DNA of 64,000 bases from G965267185 sp965267185 (lineage in GTDB: Bacteria; Pseudomonadota; Alphaproteobacteria; UBA6615): the NCBI GenBank assembly GCA_965267185.1, contig OZ253937.1:3968001-4032000 (forward strand), read 5' to 3'. The notes beneath the pieces were generated by a model, which was given only the letters and a program-made list of their open reading frames with translations, was not told the origin of the DNA and made no database searches. The position numbers and the translations under genes were made by a program. Below are positions 16,772-25,790 of the stretch, in pieces; the first letter of the stretch is position 1; each line of letters opens with the position of its first letter.

Positions 16772-17695
16772 ATGAGCCAAACTTCTCAACATGCTGCCGA
16801 TTTCGGCCGTGGCGGCGTATCCGGCGATATCTCGGTGAGCTTCGAGTTTTTCCCGCCCAAATCGGACGAAGCCGAGGTGTCACTCTGGGATACGGTCTGC
16901 CGCTTGGCGCCGTTACAGCCATCGTTCGTATCGGTCACCTATGGTGCCGGTGGATCGACCCGCGAGCGGACCCACGCTACGGTTACCCGCATTGCCCGCG
17001 AGACGGATCTCACGGCAGCAGCTCATTTGACCTGCGTCGACGCGACGCGCCAAGAGGTCGACGAGGTTGCCCGCCAATATTGGGAGGCGGGGGTCCACCA
17101 CCTGGTCGCGCTGCGCGGCGATCCGCCGGACGGCGCGGCGGGCTACACCCCGACGCCGGACGGCTACGCCTACGCCAACGATCTCGTGACCGGTCTTCGC
17201 GCGGTGGCAGATTTCGAGATTTCCGTCGCCGCCTACCCGGAAACTCACCCGGATGCGCCGAGCGCGGCGTTCGATTTGGATAATTTGAAGCGAAAAATCG
17301 ATTCCGGGGCGACCCGTTCAATCACCCAGTTCTTTTTCGACAATTCGGCCTTCCTACGCTTTCGCGATGCCGTTGCCGACGCCGGCATCGAAGCCCCGCT
17401 GGTTCCGGGCATTATGCCGGTGACCAACTTTGCCGGTATCCGCCGGTTCGCCGACCAGTGCGGTGCATCGATTCCCGGCTGGCTGGCAGACGCGTTCGAG
17501 GGGCTGGACGACGATGCCGAAGGACGCCGGCAAGTGGCGGAAAAGATCGCCTGCGACCAATGTTTCGATCTGGTGGGCGAAGGGGTGCGCGACTTTCATT
17601 TCTACACGTTGAATCGCGCCGAGTTGACCGGGGCCATCTGCCGGCACTTGGGCGTTGAGGCCAAACCGGTGGTTGGCAAGGAGGCGGCGAGATGA
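16772..17695 (+). CDS. metF: Methylenetetrahydrofolate reductase MetF
   Basis: 307 residues, standard length. MetF reduces 5,10-methylene-THF to 5-methyl-THF with FAD and NAD(P)H, providing the methyl donor for MetH. Typical blocks are SFEFFPPKSDEAE, SVTYGAGGSTRERT, AHLTCVDATRQEV, LVALRGDPPDG, the AYPETHPDA block, and ITQFFFDNSAFLRF with PGIMPVTNFAGIRRFADQCGASIP near the end. The ATG at 16772 follows AGGAG by a short spacer. Its stop overlaps the start of the homocysteine-binding gene by 4 nt (ATGA), so expression is coupled to metH. Confidence 0.96.
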   Translation: MSQTSQHAADFGRGGVSGDISVSFEFFPPKSDEAEVSLWDTVCRLAPLQPSFVSVTYGAGGSTRERTHATVTRIARETDLTAAAHLTCVDATRQEVDEVARQYWEAGVHHLVALRGDPPDGAAGYTPTPDGYAYANDLVTGLRAVADFEISVAAYPETHPDAPSAAFDLDNLKRKIDSGATRSITQFFFDNSAFLRFRDAVADAGIEAPLVPGIMPVTNFAGIRRFADQCGASIPGWLADAFEGLDDDAEGRRQVAEKIACDQCFDLVGEGVRDFHFYTLNRAELTGAICRHLGVEAKPVVGKEAAR

Positions 17696-18756
17696 ACCGC
17701 GAGCAACGCCTTGCGGCGCTCAACGCCGACGTTAAGCAGCGTATCCTCGTGCTCGATGGGGCGATGGGGACGGAACTCCAGACGCTGAACCTCGGTGAGG
17801 CGGATTTTCGCGGGGACCGATTCGCTGGCCACGGTCATGATCTCAAGGGCAACCACGACATATTGAACCTAACGGCGCCGGAAATCGTTCGCCAAATCCA
17901 CGAGAACTATTTCCGCGCCGGTGCCGACATAATTGCCACCAATACGTTCAACGCGACGTCGATATCTCAGGCCGACTACGGCACGGAAGAGCATGTATAT
18001 GAAATCAACCGGACCGGGGCGCTGCTCGCTCGCGAAGCTGCCGACACGACAATGGCGGCCACGGAGGGCCGGCAGTGCTGGGTTGCCGGCGCTATTGGGC
18101 CGACCAACAAGACCACGTCGATCTCGCCCGACGTCAACGATCCCGGTTTCCGGGCGATCACGTTCGACGAAATAAAGGAAGTCTACAAAGAAGCGGTCCG
18201 CGGGCTGATCGACGGCGATGTCGATTTGTTGCTGATCGAAACCATCTTCGATTCACTCAATGCCAAGGCCTGCTTGTTTGGCATCGAAGAGCTATTCGAG
18301 GACAACGACGTCGGTGTTCCGGTCATGATATCGGGCACCATCACCGACCTATCGGGGCGTACCTTGACGGGGCAGACGCCGGAAGCCTTTTGGCATTCGG
18401 TGCGCCATGCCAAACCGTTCTCGATCGGTCTTAACTGCTCGATCGGCGCGCGCGACATGCGTGCCTATATTGCCGAACTTTCGAATGTCGCCGACACCTT
18501 CGTCTGCGCCTATCCGAACGCCGGTCTGCCGAACGAATTCGGCCAATACGATGAGGGACCGGAGACAACGGCGGACTATTTGGGCGAATGGGCACAGAGC
18601 GGACTGGTCAATATCGTCGGTGGTTGCTGCGGCACCACGCCCGACCATATCCGCGCGATCAAGGCGAAGGTGGAGAACGTGCCGCCACGTGCGGTTCCCG
18701 ATCTTGAGGTGGCGATGCGCCTGTCGGGACTGGAAGCTTTTACGGTGCCCGCATGA
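17692..18756 (+). CDS. metH: Methionine synthase, homocysteine-binding subunit (split MetH, N-terminal part)
   Basis: 354 residues corresponding only to the first module of cobalamin-dependent MetH, the zinc-dependent homocysteine-binding TIM barrel. The three zinc-ligand cysteines are in place: Cys249 in GLNCSIGARDM, and Cys312/Cys313 in VGGCCGTTPDHI. The N-terminal LDGAMGTELQ and TNTFNATSISQADYG are typical. The chain stops after a short tail (LSGLEAFTVPA), where a one-piece MetH would continue into the folate domain; the rest is the next gene, whose start overlaps this stop by 4 nt. Such splitting is known in Alphaproteobacteria, so I treat it as a two-subunit enzyme, not a damaged gene. 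Confidence 0.94.
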   Translation: MNREQRLAALNADVKQRILVLDGAMGTELQTLNLGEADFRGDRFAGHGHDLKGNHDILNLTAPEIVRQIHENYFRAGADIIATNTFNATSISQADYGTEEHVYEINRTGALLAREAADTTMAATEGRQCWVAGAIGPTNKTTSISPDVNDPGFRAITFDEIKEVYKEAVRGLIDGDVDLLLIETIFDSLNAKACLFGIEELFEDNDVGVPVMISGTITDLSGRTLTGQTPEAFWHSVRHAKPFSIGLNCSIGARDMRAYIAELSNVADTFVCAYPNAGLPNEFGQYDEGPETTADYLGEWAQSGLVNIVGGCCGTTPDHIRAIKAKVENVPPRAVPDLEVAMRLSGLEAFTVPA

Positions 18757-21428
18757 TCGGCAGCCGCTTCATTAATGTCGGTGAGCGCACCAACGTCACC
18801 GGATCGGCGCGTTTTCGTCAGCTGATTACTGATGGCGACTTCGAGTCGGCGCTCGAGGTCGCGCGTCAGCAGGTTGAGAACGGCGCCCAGATCGTCGACG
18901 TCAACATGGACGAGGGCATGCTCGACTCCGAGGCGGCGATGACCCGTTTCCTTAATTTGATCGCTGCCGAGCCCGACATCAGCCGGGTGCCGGTGATGAT
19001 CGACTCCTCGAAATGGTCGGTCATCGAAGCCGGGCTCAAATGTGTGCAAGGCAAGGCCATCGTCAATTCGATCAGTCTCAAGGAAGGCGAAGCGCCGTTT
19101 CTCGAGCAGGCGAAAATGGTCAAACGCTACGGCGCGGCGGTGGTGGTCATGGCGTTCGATGAAGAAGGGCAGGCGGATACCGCCGACCGCAAGTTCGAGA
19201 TTTGTGAGCGTTCCTACCGCTTGCTGACGGAAAACGTCGAGTTTCCGCCCGAAGACATCATCTTCGACCCCAATATTTTCGCGGTTGCGACCGGTATCGC
19301 CGAGCACAACGACTATGGCGTGGCATTCATCGAAGCGACCCGGCGGATCAAAGAGCAACTGCCCCACGTTCATGTGTCGGGCGGCGTTTCGAACTTTTCC
19401 TTCTCGTTTCGCGGCAACAATACGGTGCGCGAGGCGATGCACTCGGTGTTCCTCTACCACGCCATTCGCGCTGGCATGAATATGGGCATCGTCAATGCCG
19501 GTCAGCTGACCGTTTACGAGGAAATCCCGGCGGAGCTCAGGGACGGCATCGAGGATGTGCTGTTCAACAAGAATGAAGACGCCACCGAGCGGCTCTTGGA
19601 GATTTCCGAGCAATTCCGCGATGCCGGCGCAAAGACTGTTGAGCGCGACCTGTCATGGCGCGAAGAAAGCGTCGCCGAGCGGATCAAATACGCGCTCGTC
19701 AACGGTATCGCGGATTACATCATCGAAGATACCGAGGCGGCGCGCCTCGAGGCCGAACGGCCGCTTCACGTCATCGAAGGGCCGCTGATGGATGGCATGA
19801 ACGTGGTCGGCGATTTGTTCGGTGCGGGCAAGATGTTTCTGCCCCAAGTGGTGAAAAGCGCGCGCGTGATGAAGCAGGCGGTCGCGCACTTAAATCCCTT
19901 TATGGAAGCGGAAAAAGCCGAGGCCACGAACACCGACAGCGGCGGCGGCAAAATCTTGATGGCCACGGTGAAGGGCGACGTTCACGATATCGGGAAGAAT
20001 ATCGTCGGGGTTGTTCTGCGCTGTAACAACTATGACGTCATCGACCTCGGCGTCATGGTGCCGGCGGCGAAAATTATGGAGACAGCGCGCGCCGAGAACG
20101 TCGACATCATCGGCGTGTCGGGTTTGATTACGCCCAGCCTCGACGAAATGGCCAACCTGGCCCGCGAGATGGAGCGCGAAGGCTTTGAATTGCCGCTCCT
20201 CATCGGCGGCGCCACGACGAGCCGGCTGCATACGGCGGTGAAGATTGCACCGGGCTATGACGGCCCGACGGTCCACGTGAACGATGCGTCGAAGGCTGTC
20301 GGGGTCGTCAGCAATCTGCTATCGGAGGGGTCGCGTGACGATTTCGTCGCGCAGATCAGCGACGAGTACGAGGACGCGCGGGCACGTCACGCGCAAAGCG
20401 GCCGCCGCGCCAAGCGGCAAAACCTCGCCGCCGCGCGCCGCAACAAGGCGCCGATCGATTGGTCCAACTACACGGCGCCCAAGCCGACCTTTTTGGGCGT
20501 CAAGACCTTCGATGCCTATGACCTTTCCGAACTGGTGTCGTGTATCGACTGGACCCCGTTCTTCCGCACCTGGGAATTGGCCGGGAGCTATCCGGACTTG
20601 CTCGAAGATCCGATCATCGGTGAGTCCGCTAGCAGCTTGTTCGCTGACGCCAATGAAATGCTCGACCGTATCGTCGCCGAGAAATGGTTTACACCGTGCG
20701 CGGTCGTCGGTTTTTGGCCAGCCAACTCGATTGGCGGTGACGATATCGAAGTCTACGCCGGCGACGGCGAAGAAGACGCGCAGGCGGTGATCCACACGCT
20801 GCGGCAACAGATGCAGCGGACCAACGACCGGCCAAACTTCGCGCTCGCCGACTTCATCGCGCCCAAAGAGTCCGGTGTTGCCGACTATATCGGCGGTTTC
20901 GTCGTGACGACGGGGCGGGAGATCGAGGCGGTTGCGCGGCGGTTCGAGGAGGCCAACGACGACTACAACGCTATTTTGGTCAAAGCGTTGGCGGACCGTC
21001 TGGCCGAAGCGTTCGCCGAGCGCATGCATCAGCGTGTGCGCACCGAGTTTTGGGCCTACGCGCCGGATGAAAACCTCAGCAACGAAGATCTGATCGCCGA
21101 GACCTACCGCGGCATCCGTCCCGCGCCCGGATATCCCGCGTGCCCCGATCACACCGAGAAACAAACATTGTTCGAGTTGCTCGACGCGGAAACCCATACG
21201 GGCGTCTCACTGACGGAGAGTTTTGCCATGTGGCCGGCTTCGTCGGTGTCGGGCTACTATTTCAGCCATCCCGACAGCGCCTATTTCGGGATCGGCCGGA
21301 TCGGCCGCGATCAGGTCGAGGACTACGCTAAACGTAAGCAGGTCTCGGTTGCGGAGATCGAGCGCTGGTTGGCCTCAAACCTGGACTACGATCCCAACGA
21401 ATATTCAGAGCAAGGCGCGGCCGCTTAG
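18753..21428 (+). CDS. metH: Methionine synthase, folate-, cobalamin- and SAM-binding subunit (split MetH, C-terminal part)
   Basis: 891 residues with the remaining MetH modules. A pterin-binding TIM barrel opens the protein (FINVGERTNVTGSARFRQLI, VDVNMDEGMLDSEAAM, PVMIDSSKW). The cobalamin cap and Rossmann domains follow, with the B12-ligating His411 in DVHDIGKN and the VSGLITPSLDEM and IGGATTS blocks. The reactivation domain closes it (RIRPAPGYPACPDH-type motif as GIRPAPGYPACPDHTEK, then SGYYFSHPDSAYFGIGRIGRDQ). With the preceding gene it transfers methyl from methyl-THF to homocysteine. Nothing is missing apart from the N-terminal module. It overlaps the preceding stop by 4 nt and is the last gene of the operon. 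Confidence 0.95.
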   Translation: MIGSRFINVGERTNVTGSARFRQLITDGDFESALEVARQQVENGAQIVDVNMDEGMLDSEAAMTRFLNLIAAEPDISRVPVMIDSSKWSVIEAGLKCVQGKAIVNSISLKEGEAPFLEQAKMVKRYGAAVVVMAFDEEGQADTADRKFEICERSYRLLTENVEFPPEDIIFDPNIFAVATGIAEHNDYGVAFIEATRRIKEQLPHVHVSGGVSNFSFSFRGNNTVREAMHSVFLYHAIRAGMNMGIVNAGQLTVYEEIPAELRDGIEDVLFNKNEDATERLLEISEQFRDAGAKTVERDLSWREESVAERIKYALVNGIADYIIEDTEAARLEAERPLHVIEGPLMDGMNVVGDLFGAGKMFLPQVVKSARVMKQAVAHLNPFMEAEKAEATNTDSGGGKILMATVKGDVHDIGKNIVGVVLRCNNYDVIDLGVMVPAAKIMETARAENVDIIGVSGLITPSLDEMANLAREMEREGFELPLLIGGATTSRLHTAVKIAPGYDGPTVHVNDASKAVGVVSNLLSEGSRDDFVAQISDEYEDARARHAQSGRRAKRQNLAAARRNKAPIDWSNYTAPKPTFLGVKTFDAYDLSELVSCIDWTPFFRTWELAGSYPDLLEDPIIGESASSLFADANEMLDRIVAEKWFTPCAVVGFWPANSIGGDDIEVYAGDGEEDAQAVIHTLRQQMQRTNDRPNFALADFIAPKESGVADYIGGFVVTTGREIEAVARRFEEANDDYNAILVKALADRLAEAFAERMHQRVRTEFWAYAPDENLSNEDLIAETYRGIRPAPGYPACPDHTEKQTLFELLDAETHTGVSLTESFAMWPASSVSGYYFSHPDSAYFGIGRIGRDQVEDYAKRKQVSVAEIERWLASNLDYDPNEYSEQGAAA

Positions 21429-21441
21429 CGAACGCCGCGTC

Positions 21442-22602
21442 TTAATCAGCACGTATCGCGTCGCAGCCGGTTGGCAGGTGATTGGCCGCGCGTGTGTACT
21501 GCGCCGCCAGCCAGGGAATGTGCTTTTCCGCGTTAATCGCCAGCGACTTGAGCCATTCGGGCAAAAAGATCGTGGCGCCGTAGACGCGTGTCCACCGCTG
21601 GGTGTGCTCAGTCAGCGGGCGCTCGCGGCGCTCCCAAAGGGCCAGCGCGCTCGCCACATCGGGCGCTTCGTCGATGGCGACGGCCAGTCCCAATCCGTTC
21701 ATCATCGCATGACCGGCCCCTTGTCCGAGATAGGGCGGCATGGCGTGGGCGGCGTCACCGAGAATAGCGGCGCGCCCAGCCGACCAACTTTCTAACCGGA
21801 CTGTCTGGAAGCGGACCCACCGGCATTCGTCCCAATCGGTATCCCTCGCAATGCGTTCGAGTAGCGGACCCATGGTGGGAAACGACTGCCGCCAAGCGTC
21901 GACATCGATCGGTGTCGCGCGCGCAGCCTCGTCTTGCTCCATGCAGGTGAGAATGACGTAAATCTCGGACGGCGAGTTGGGGCAATAGAGAATACGGCGC
22001 TTGTTCGCCCACGCTTCGATCATCGCCGTGCCGTCGCGTTCGTCGGTTGCCACATCCTCGGGCAGGCGCGGGATAACCATGCGCACGCCGCCTTCGTTCT
22101 GCCAAACCTTCCGGGCTGGTAGCGCCAGCCGGTCGCGGAGGGTCGAGTTGATGCCGTCGGCGGCGACGATGAGGTCGGCGCGATGCGTTTTGCCGCTTTC
22201 GAGCACGATCTCGCCGTCGGGAGTGGCGTCGGCCACCGCCGACCCGGTGAGGATATCGACACCGGATTGTTGGGCGCGCCGGGCCAGCAGAGCGACGATG
22301 TGACGGCGGCTGATCCGGTACCGGCCGAGGCCATTTTTGAGGCTTAAGACGACCTCGCCGCTGCCGTTCAACGAGTCGCGCCGATCGATCTCCATGCCGC
22401 CGGCCAGAACCTCGTCGAGGATACCCAATGCCGTGAATACGCGGGTCATATTGTCTTGGATGGCGATACCGTATCCTTCGGTATGCAGCGCGTCACGCCG
22501 CTCATGCACCCGTACCGTCCACCCACGGTCAGCTAAGCCGATGGCGGTAACCAGCCCGCCGAAACCGGCGCCGGCGATTTCCGCGTGACCCGGCGATGCC
22601 AT
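21442..22602 (-). CDS. FAD-dependent aromatic-type monooxygenase
   Basis: 386 residues of the group A flavoprotein monooxygenase family (salicylate or hydroxybenzoate hydroxylase-like). The GxGxxG dinucleotide motif is at the N-terminus (IAGAGFGGLVTAIGLADRGW), the DG-type motif in LIVAADGINSTLRDRL, and the second FAD motif in AAILGDAAHAMPPYLGQGAGHAMMNGLGLA. The ring hydroxylated is not deducible. The ATG at 22602 is favoured because GGAG lies six bases before it; upstream in-frame ATGs at 22614 and 22665 lack this. It converges with the methionine operon, 13 bp between stops, and no aromatic-catabolism gene is near. Confidence 0.85.
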   Translation of the reverse strand: MASPGHAEIAGAGFGGLVTAIGLADRGWTVRVHERRDALHTEGYGIAIQDNMTRVFTALGILDEVLAGGMEIDRRDSLNGSGEVVLSLKNGLGRYRISRRHIVALLARRAQQSGVDILTGSAVADATPDGEIVLESGKTHRADLIVAADGINSTLRDRLALPARKVWQNEGGVRMVIPRLPEDVATDERDGTAMIEAWANKRRILYCPNSPSEIYVILTCMEQDEAARATPIDVDAWRQSFPTMGPLLERIARDTDWDECRWVRFQTVRLESWSAGRAAILGDAAHAMPPYLGQGAGHAMMNGLGLAVAIDEAPDVASALALWERRERPLTEHTQRWTRVYGATIFLPEWLKSLAINAEKHIPWLAAQYTRAANHLPTGCDAIRAD

Positions 22603-22701
22603 GTCGATCTCCATCAGTCTATGGCCGGGCGCCGTGGCCGCGGCCGCGAGGCTGAATCCGACCAATCCTGTCGAATATCTGCATTATGCCTCAGATTATA
22701 G

Positions 22702-22722
22702 AAAAAGCCGCCTTTTTGGCGG
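22702..22722 (-). terminator. Terminator-like hairpin in the leader of the FAD monooxygenase gene
   Basis: On the minus strand CCGCC-AAAAA-GGCGG is followed by CTTTTTC, a short stem with a T-run. It lies about 100 nt upstream of the monooxygenase ATG, where no minus-strand gene precedes it, so it may be an attenuator, a guard against antisense transcription from the opposite side, or fortuitous. Confidence 0.3.
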
Positions 22723-22749
22723 ATCTCGGGGCGATTCCGGGGCTGTTCA

Positions 22750-22764
22750 CTAACAGCTCATTAA
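22750..22764 (+). promoter_or_regulatory. Possible CtrA site before the diguanylate cyclase gene
   Basis: CTAA-N7-TTAA differs at one base from the alphaproteobacterial CtrA consensus TTAA-N7-TTAA. It is about 50 bp upstream of the GTG of the GGDEF gene. The motif is short, so chance occurrence cannot be excluded. Confidence 0.25.
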
Positions 22765-22812
22765 CTGATGGCGCCTATGATCGCAGACTCAGACACCGCA
22801 TGAGAATCGGTC

Positions 22813-23889
22813 GTGGAATACTCCGAAGGTACAAAAGACGCCGCAAAGTATGCGAAGGCCGCGCTCGAGCACATGGCGGCCCTCGACGTTACGGCCAATC
22901 CGCAAAACTTCACGATCTGGTACGTGTACGAGAGCGGACGCGACCGCTCGTTCGTGAGCCACATCGATAGCATGTTGGCGAACAAGGAGCCGTTCGACGA
23001 AACTCAGTTGGCCGACTTGTATGCCGCGGTTCTACGGTCGAACGGTGCCGGCAAGGAAGGCACCCGTGAAGCCGCCATCGATGCTATCGGTTCCGAATTG
23101 GAACGTGCGATGGCCGAAACCACTGAGATATTGAAAAACGCCGGCGTTGAGACCGAAAAGTACGGCGAGACCTTGCAAGGGGTCGATGGCGCCCTGCAAT
23201 CGGCCGGATCGGCGGAGCAGATTCAAGGCGTCGTCGCCAACCTCGTCGAACAAACCCGCAAGATGGCGGAGCAAAACCGTACCGCGAATGAGAGCCTCCA
23301 GCAATCGAACGCGGAAATCGCCGAGCTGAAGATACGCATGGCCGATATCCGCAGTGAAGCGCTGACCGATCCGTTGACCGGCCTCGCCAACCGGCGGGCT
23401 TTCAGTGAGGAGTTGACCGATGGCATGGCCGACGCGTCATCGCACGGTACACCGCTGTGTTTGCTGATGCTCGATATCGACCACTTCAAGTCGTTCAACG
23501 ATACCTATGGCCACCAACTGGGCGATGAGGTGATCCGGCTGGTTGCCGGCTCCATGTCGACCAGTATTGACGAGAATGGCACCGCCGCACGGTATGGTGG
23601 CGAGGAGTTCGCGGTGGTGTTGCCCGGCATCAGCTTGACGGATGCCGAAGCTATCGCTGAAAAAATTCGCGAGGTCGTCGCCGGTCAGCGCATCGTCCGT
23701 AAGACATCGCGTCAAACCCTGGGGTCGGTGACGCTGTCTGTCGGTGTTGCGCAGTATCAGCACGGCCAAACCGAAGACGATCTCGTGGCACGGGCGGATG
23801 CCGCGCTCTACGAGGCTAAAAACGCCGGCCGCAACTGCGTGCGTGTCGATACCGGTGACGGTGCTGCCGCTGCAAAGAGCGTCGCCTAA
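22813..23889 (+). CDS. GGDEF-domain diguanylate cyclase
   Basis: 358 residues starting at a GTG. The C-terminal GGDEF domain (about 190-350) is complete: ALTDPLTGLANRRAF, MLDIDHFKSFNDTYGH, and the active loop RYGGEEFAVVLP with GGEEF at residues 262-266, so it should make cyclic di-GMP from two GTP. The RxxD inhibitory site expected five residues before GGEEF is absent, and the segment there (IDENGTAARY) is longer than usual, so product inhibition is unlikely. The N-terminal half is soluble, with an unassigned helical region (residues 1-90) and a coiled coil (about 95-185) but no receiver, PAS or membrane segment. It probably dimerises through the coiled coil. Confidence 0.92.
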   Translation: MEYSEGTKDAAKYAKAALEHMAALDVTANPQNFTIWYVYESGRDRSFVSHIDSMLANKEPFDETQLADLYAAVLRSNGAGKEGTREAAIDAIGSELERAMAETTEILKNAGVETEKYGETLQGVDGALQSAGSAEQIQGVVANLVEQTRKMAEQNRTANESLQQSNAEIAELKIRMADIRSEALTDPLTGLANRRAFSEELTDGMADASSHGTPLCLLMLDIDHFKSFNDTYGHQLGDEVIRLVAGSMSTSIDENGTAARYGGEEFAVVLPGISLTDAEAIAEKIREVVAGQRIVRKTSRQTLGSVTLSVGVAQYQHGQTEDDLVARADAALYEAKNAGRNCVRVDTGDGAAAAKSVA

Positions 23890-23987
23890 CTAGATTTTTC
23901 CGGTCAGCGTAATCTTCGCTTGTATGCGTCCGCGGTGGTCGTGCTAGAGGTGTCTGCGTTTCGCCGACCAACTGGACTATTCGGCCC

Positions 23988-25754
23988 GTGCGTCCAAGAG
24001 CCGCCGTTCAAGCGCGTCTGCAAATCAGGCGCATCGTCCGTAACGAACACCTCACGCTAGGCGTTCTAGCGCTCGTTGTCGGCATCGCGGCTGCCTACGG
24101 CGCGCTCGTCTTTCGCTTCGGCGTTGGCAAGATTCAGGAAGTCAGTTTTGGGTTTTCGCTCGAAGAGTTCGTGCTCGAGGCGGGTGGGCTGCCGTGGTGG
24201 CAGGTGCTCGCCGTGCCGGCGGTCGGTGGATTGCTGGTCGGTCTCATCCTTAAATTTGCCCATAGCGGCGCGCGGCCCCATGGCATCGCCCATGTCATCG
24301 AAGCGTCTGCCCTCAAGGGCGGGCGCATGTCGCTTCGCGACGGCTTGGTCTCAACCGTCATTCACATTTCGTCGCTGGGCTTCGGCGGATCGACCGGCCG
24401 CGAGGGACCGGTGGTGCACCTTGGAGCCACCCTGGGCGCTTGGATATCCGGGCGGCTGAATCTCGACCGGTCGCAGTCGCGCACGCTGCTGGCGTGCGGC
24501 GTTGCCGCCGCGACGGGTTCGCTGTTCAACGCGCCGGTGGCGGGCGCGGTATTCGCCATTGAATTGATTGTCCGCAACCTGTCGCTGAAGGCTGGCGCAC
24601 CGATCTTCGTTGCGGCGGTAACCGGCACCGCAATCGGCCGGTTCTACTTCGGCAACGCGCCGGCGTTCACGGTGCCCGCGCTAGAGTTGATTTCGCTGTG
24701 GGAATTCCCCGCCTTTGCCCTGCTTGGGGTGGTGAGCGCGCTCATCGCCATCATATTCATGCACTCAATTTTCACCGTCGAGCGCACGGTCGCGAACACC
24801 CAACTACCGATCTGGCTTCAGCCGGTTTGCGGTGGCCTGTTGATCGGCGCGATCGGCATATTTCTGCCGCAGATTCTCGGCGTCGGCTATCTGGCCACCG
24901 ACGCGGCGCTGCGTGGCGAATTCGGGCTGCAATTGTTGCTGTTCCTGATCGTCGCAAAAATCGCTGCGGTTGCCATAAGTATCGGCTTTGGGTTCGGTGG
25001 CGGCGTATTTTCGCCGTCGCTGTTTCTCGGCGCCATGGTCGGTGGCGCTTTCGGCATCGTCGCGGGAAACATTTTTCCCGATTTATTCTCCGGGGTCGCC
25101 GCCTATGCTTTAATCGGCACGGCGGCGCTAGCTGGCGCTGTCGTCGGCGCGCCGTTGGCGGCGATTTTTATTGTATTCGAGCTTACCGGATCGTCTTCGC
25201 TGACCGTGGCGGTGATGGTCGCTACCGCGGTGGCATCGGTGATTACGCACCAAGTGTATGCGCGGTCGTTCTTCCATAAACAGCTCGCAATCTGGGGAAT
25301 CAATCTAAGCGGCGGCCACGATCAGGCCCGGTTGCGTGATTTACCGGTCGGCTCGGTCATGCGCCGGCAGTACGCAACGATAAAGCCCGCCGGAGATATC
25401 CAACTTGTGCATACGCGTTTGCATCAGTCCCACGATGGAGAGGTCTACGTTATCGATGACAATGGGGCCGTTGGGGCGGCCATCAGCTATGCCGATATCG
25501 ATAATGCGTTGATGAATAGGGAAGAAAACGCCGTGCTGGATGCTGCCTCCATCGGCCAGCCGTTGCCCGATGTGCTGCTGCCCACGGACAATCTGGAAGC
25601 TGCGCAGGAAAAAATCGCGGCGGCCGGGCGGACCAGCCTACCGGTCGTGCGCGACCGTACGTCGATGGCGCTATGCGGCACCATCGGTGAATTGGATATC
25701 GCGCGGGCCTACAACCGCGCCCTGCTGCGGGCGCACGCGGAAGAGAATAGCTAA
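23988..25754 (+). CDS. ClC family chloride channel/antiporter with C-terminal CBS domains
   Basis: 588 residues. The first 430 or so form the ClC membrane domain, with the three chloride-site signatures visible: GFGGSTGREGP (including the gating Glu of GREGP), NAPVAGAVFAIE, and GFGFGGGVFSPSLFLGAMVGGAFG (the GxFxP motif). After the last helix come two CBS repeats (about 450-580, from LPVGSVMRRQYATI to SLPVVRD), which in ClC proteins bind adenine nucleotides and tune gating. Transport as channel or H+/Cl- exchanger is not decided here. The start is a GTG at 23988 giving RPRAAVQARLQIRRI as a basic N-terminus. It stands alone between the GGDEF gene and a convergent protease-like gene. Confidence 0.93.
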   Translation: MRPRAAVQARLQIRRIVRNEHLTLGVLALVVGIAAAYGALVFRFGVGKIQEVSFGFSLEEFVLEAGGLPWWQVLAVPAVGGLLVGLILKFAHSGARPHGIAHVIEASALKGGRMSLRDGLVSTVIHISSLGFGGSTGREGPVVHLGATLGAWISGRLNLDRSQSRTLLACGVAAATGSLFNAPVAGAVFAIELIVRNLSLKAGAPIFVAAVTGTAIGRFYFGNAPAFTVPALELISLWEFPAFALLGVVSALIAIIFMHSIFTVERTVANTQLPIWLQPVCGGLLIGAIGIFLPQILGVGYLATDAALRGEFGLQLLLFLIVAKIAAVAISIGFGFGGGVFSPSLFLGAMVGGAFGIVAGNIFPDLFSGVAAYALIGTAALAGAVVGAPLAAIFIVFELTGSSSLTVAVMVATAVASVITHQVYARSFFHKQLAIWGINLSGGHDQARLRDLPVGSVMRRQYATIKPAGDIQLVHTRLHQSHDGEVYVIDDNGAVGAAISYADIDNALMNREENAVLDAASIGQPLPDVLLPTDNLEAAQEKIAAAGRTSLPVVRDRTSMALCGTIGELDIARAYNRALLRAHAEENS

Positions 25755-25790
25755 ACCGCCATTTCAGCCCGAACGGGCCACGCTGCCAAA

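Noticed and set aside
17692..18756. metH disrupted by a premature stop
   Set aside because: The break falls between modules, has an ATGA overlap and leaves all catalytic residues in place, so it is a two-gene enzyme and not a pseudogene.
25767..25778. Terminator between the ClC gene and the DegP-like gene
   Set aside because: GCCC-GAAC-GGGC is only a 4-bp stem without a T-run.
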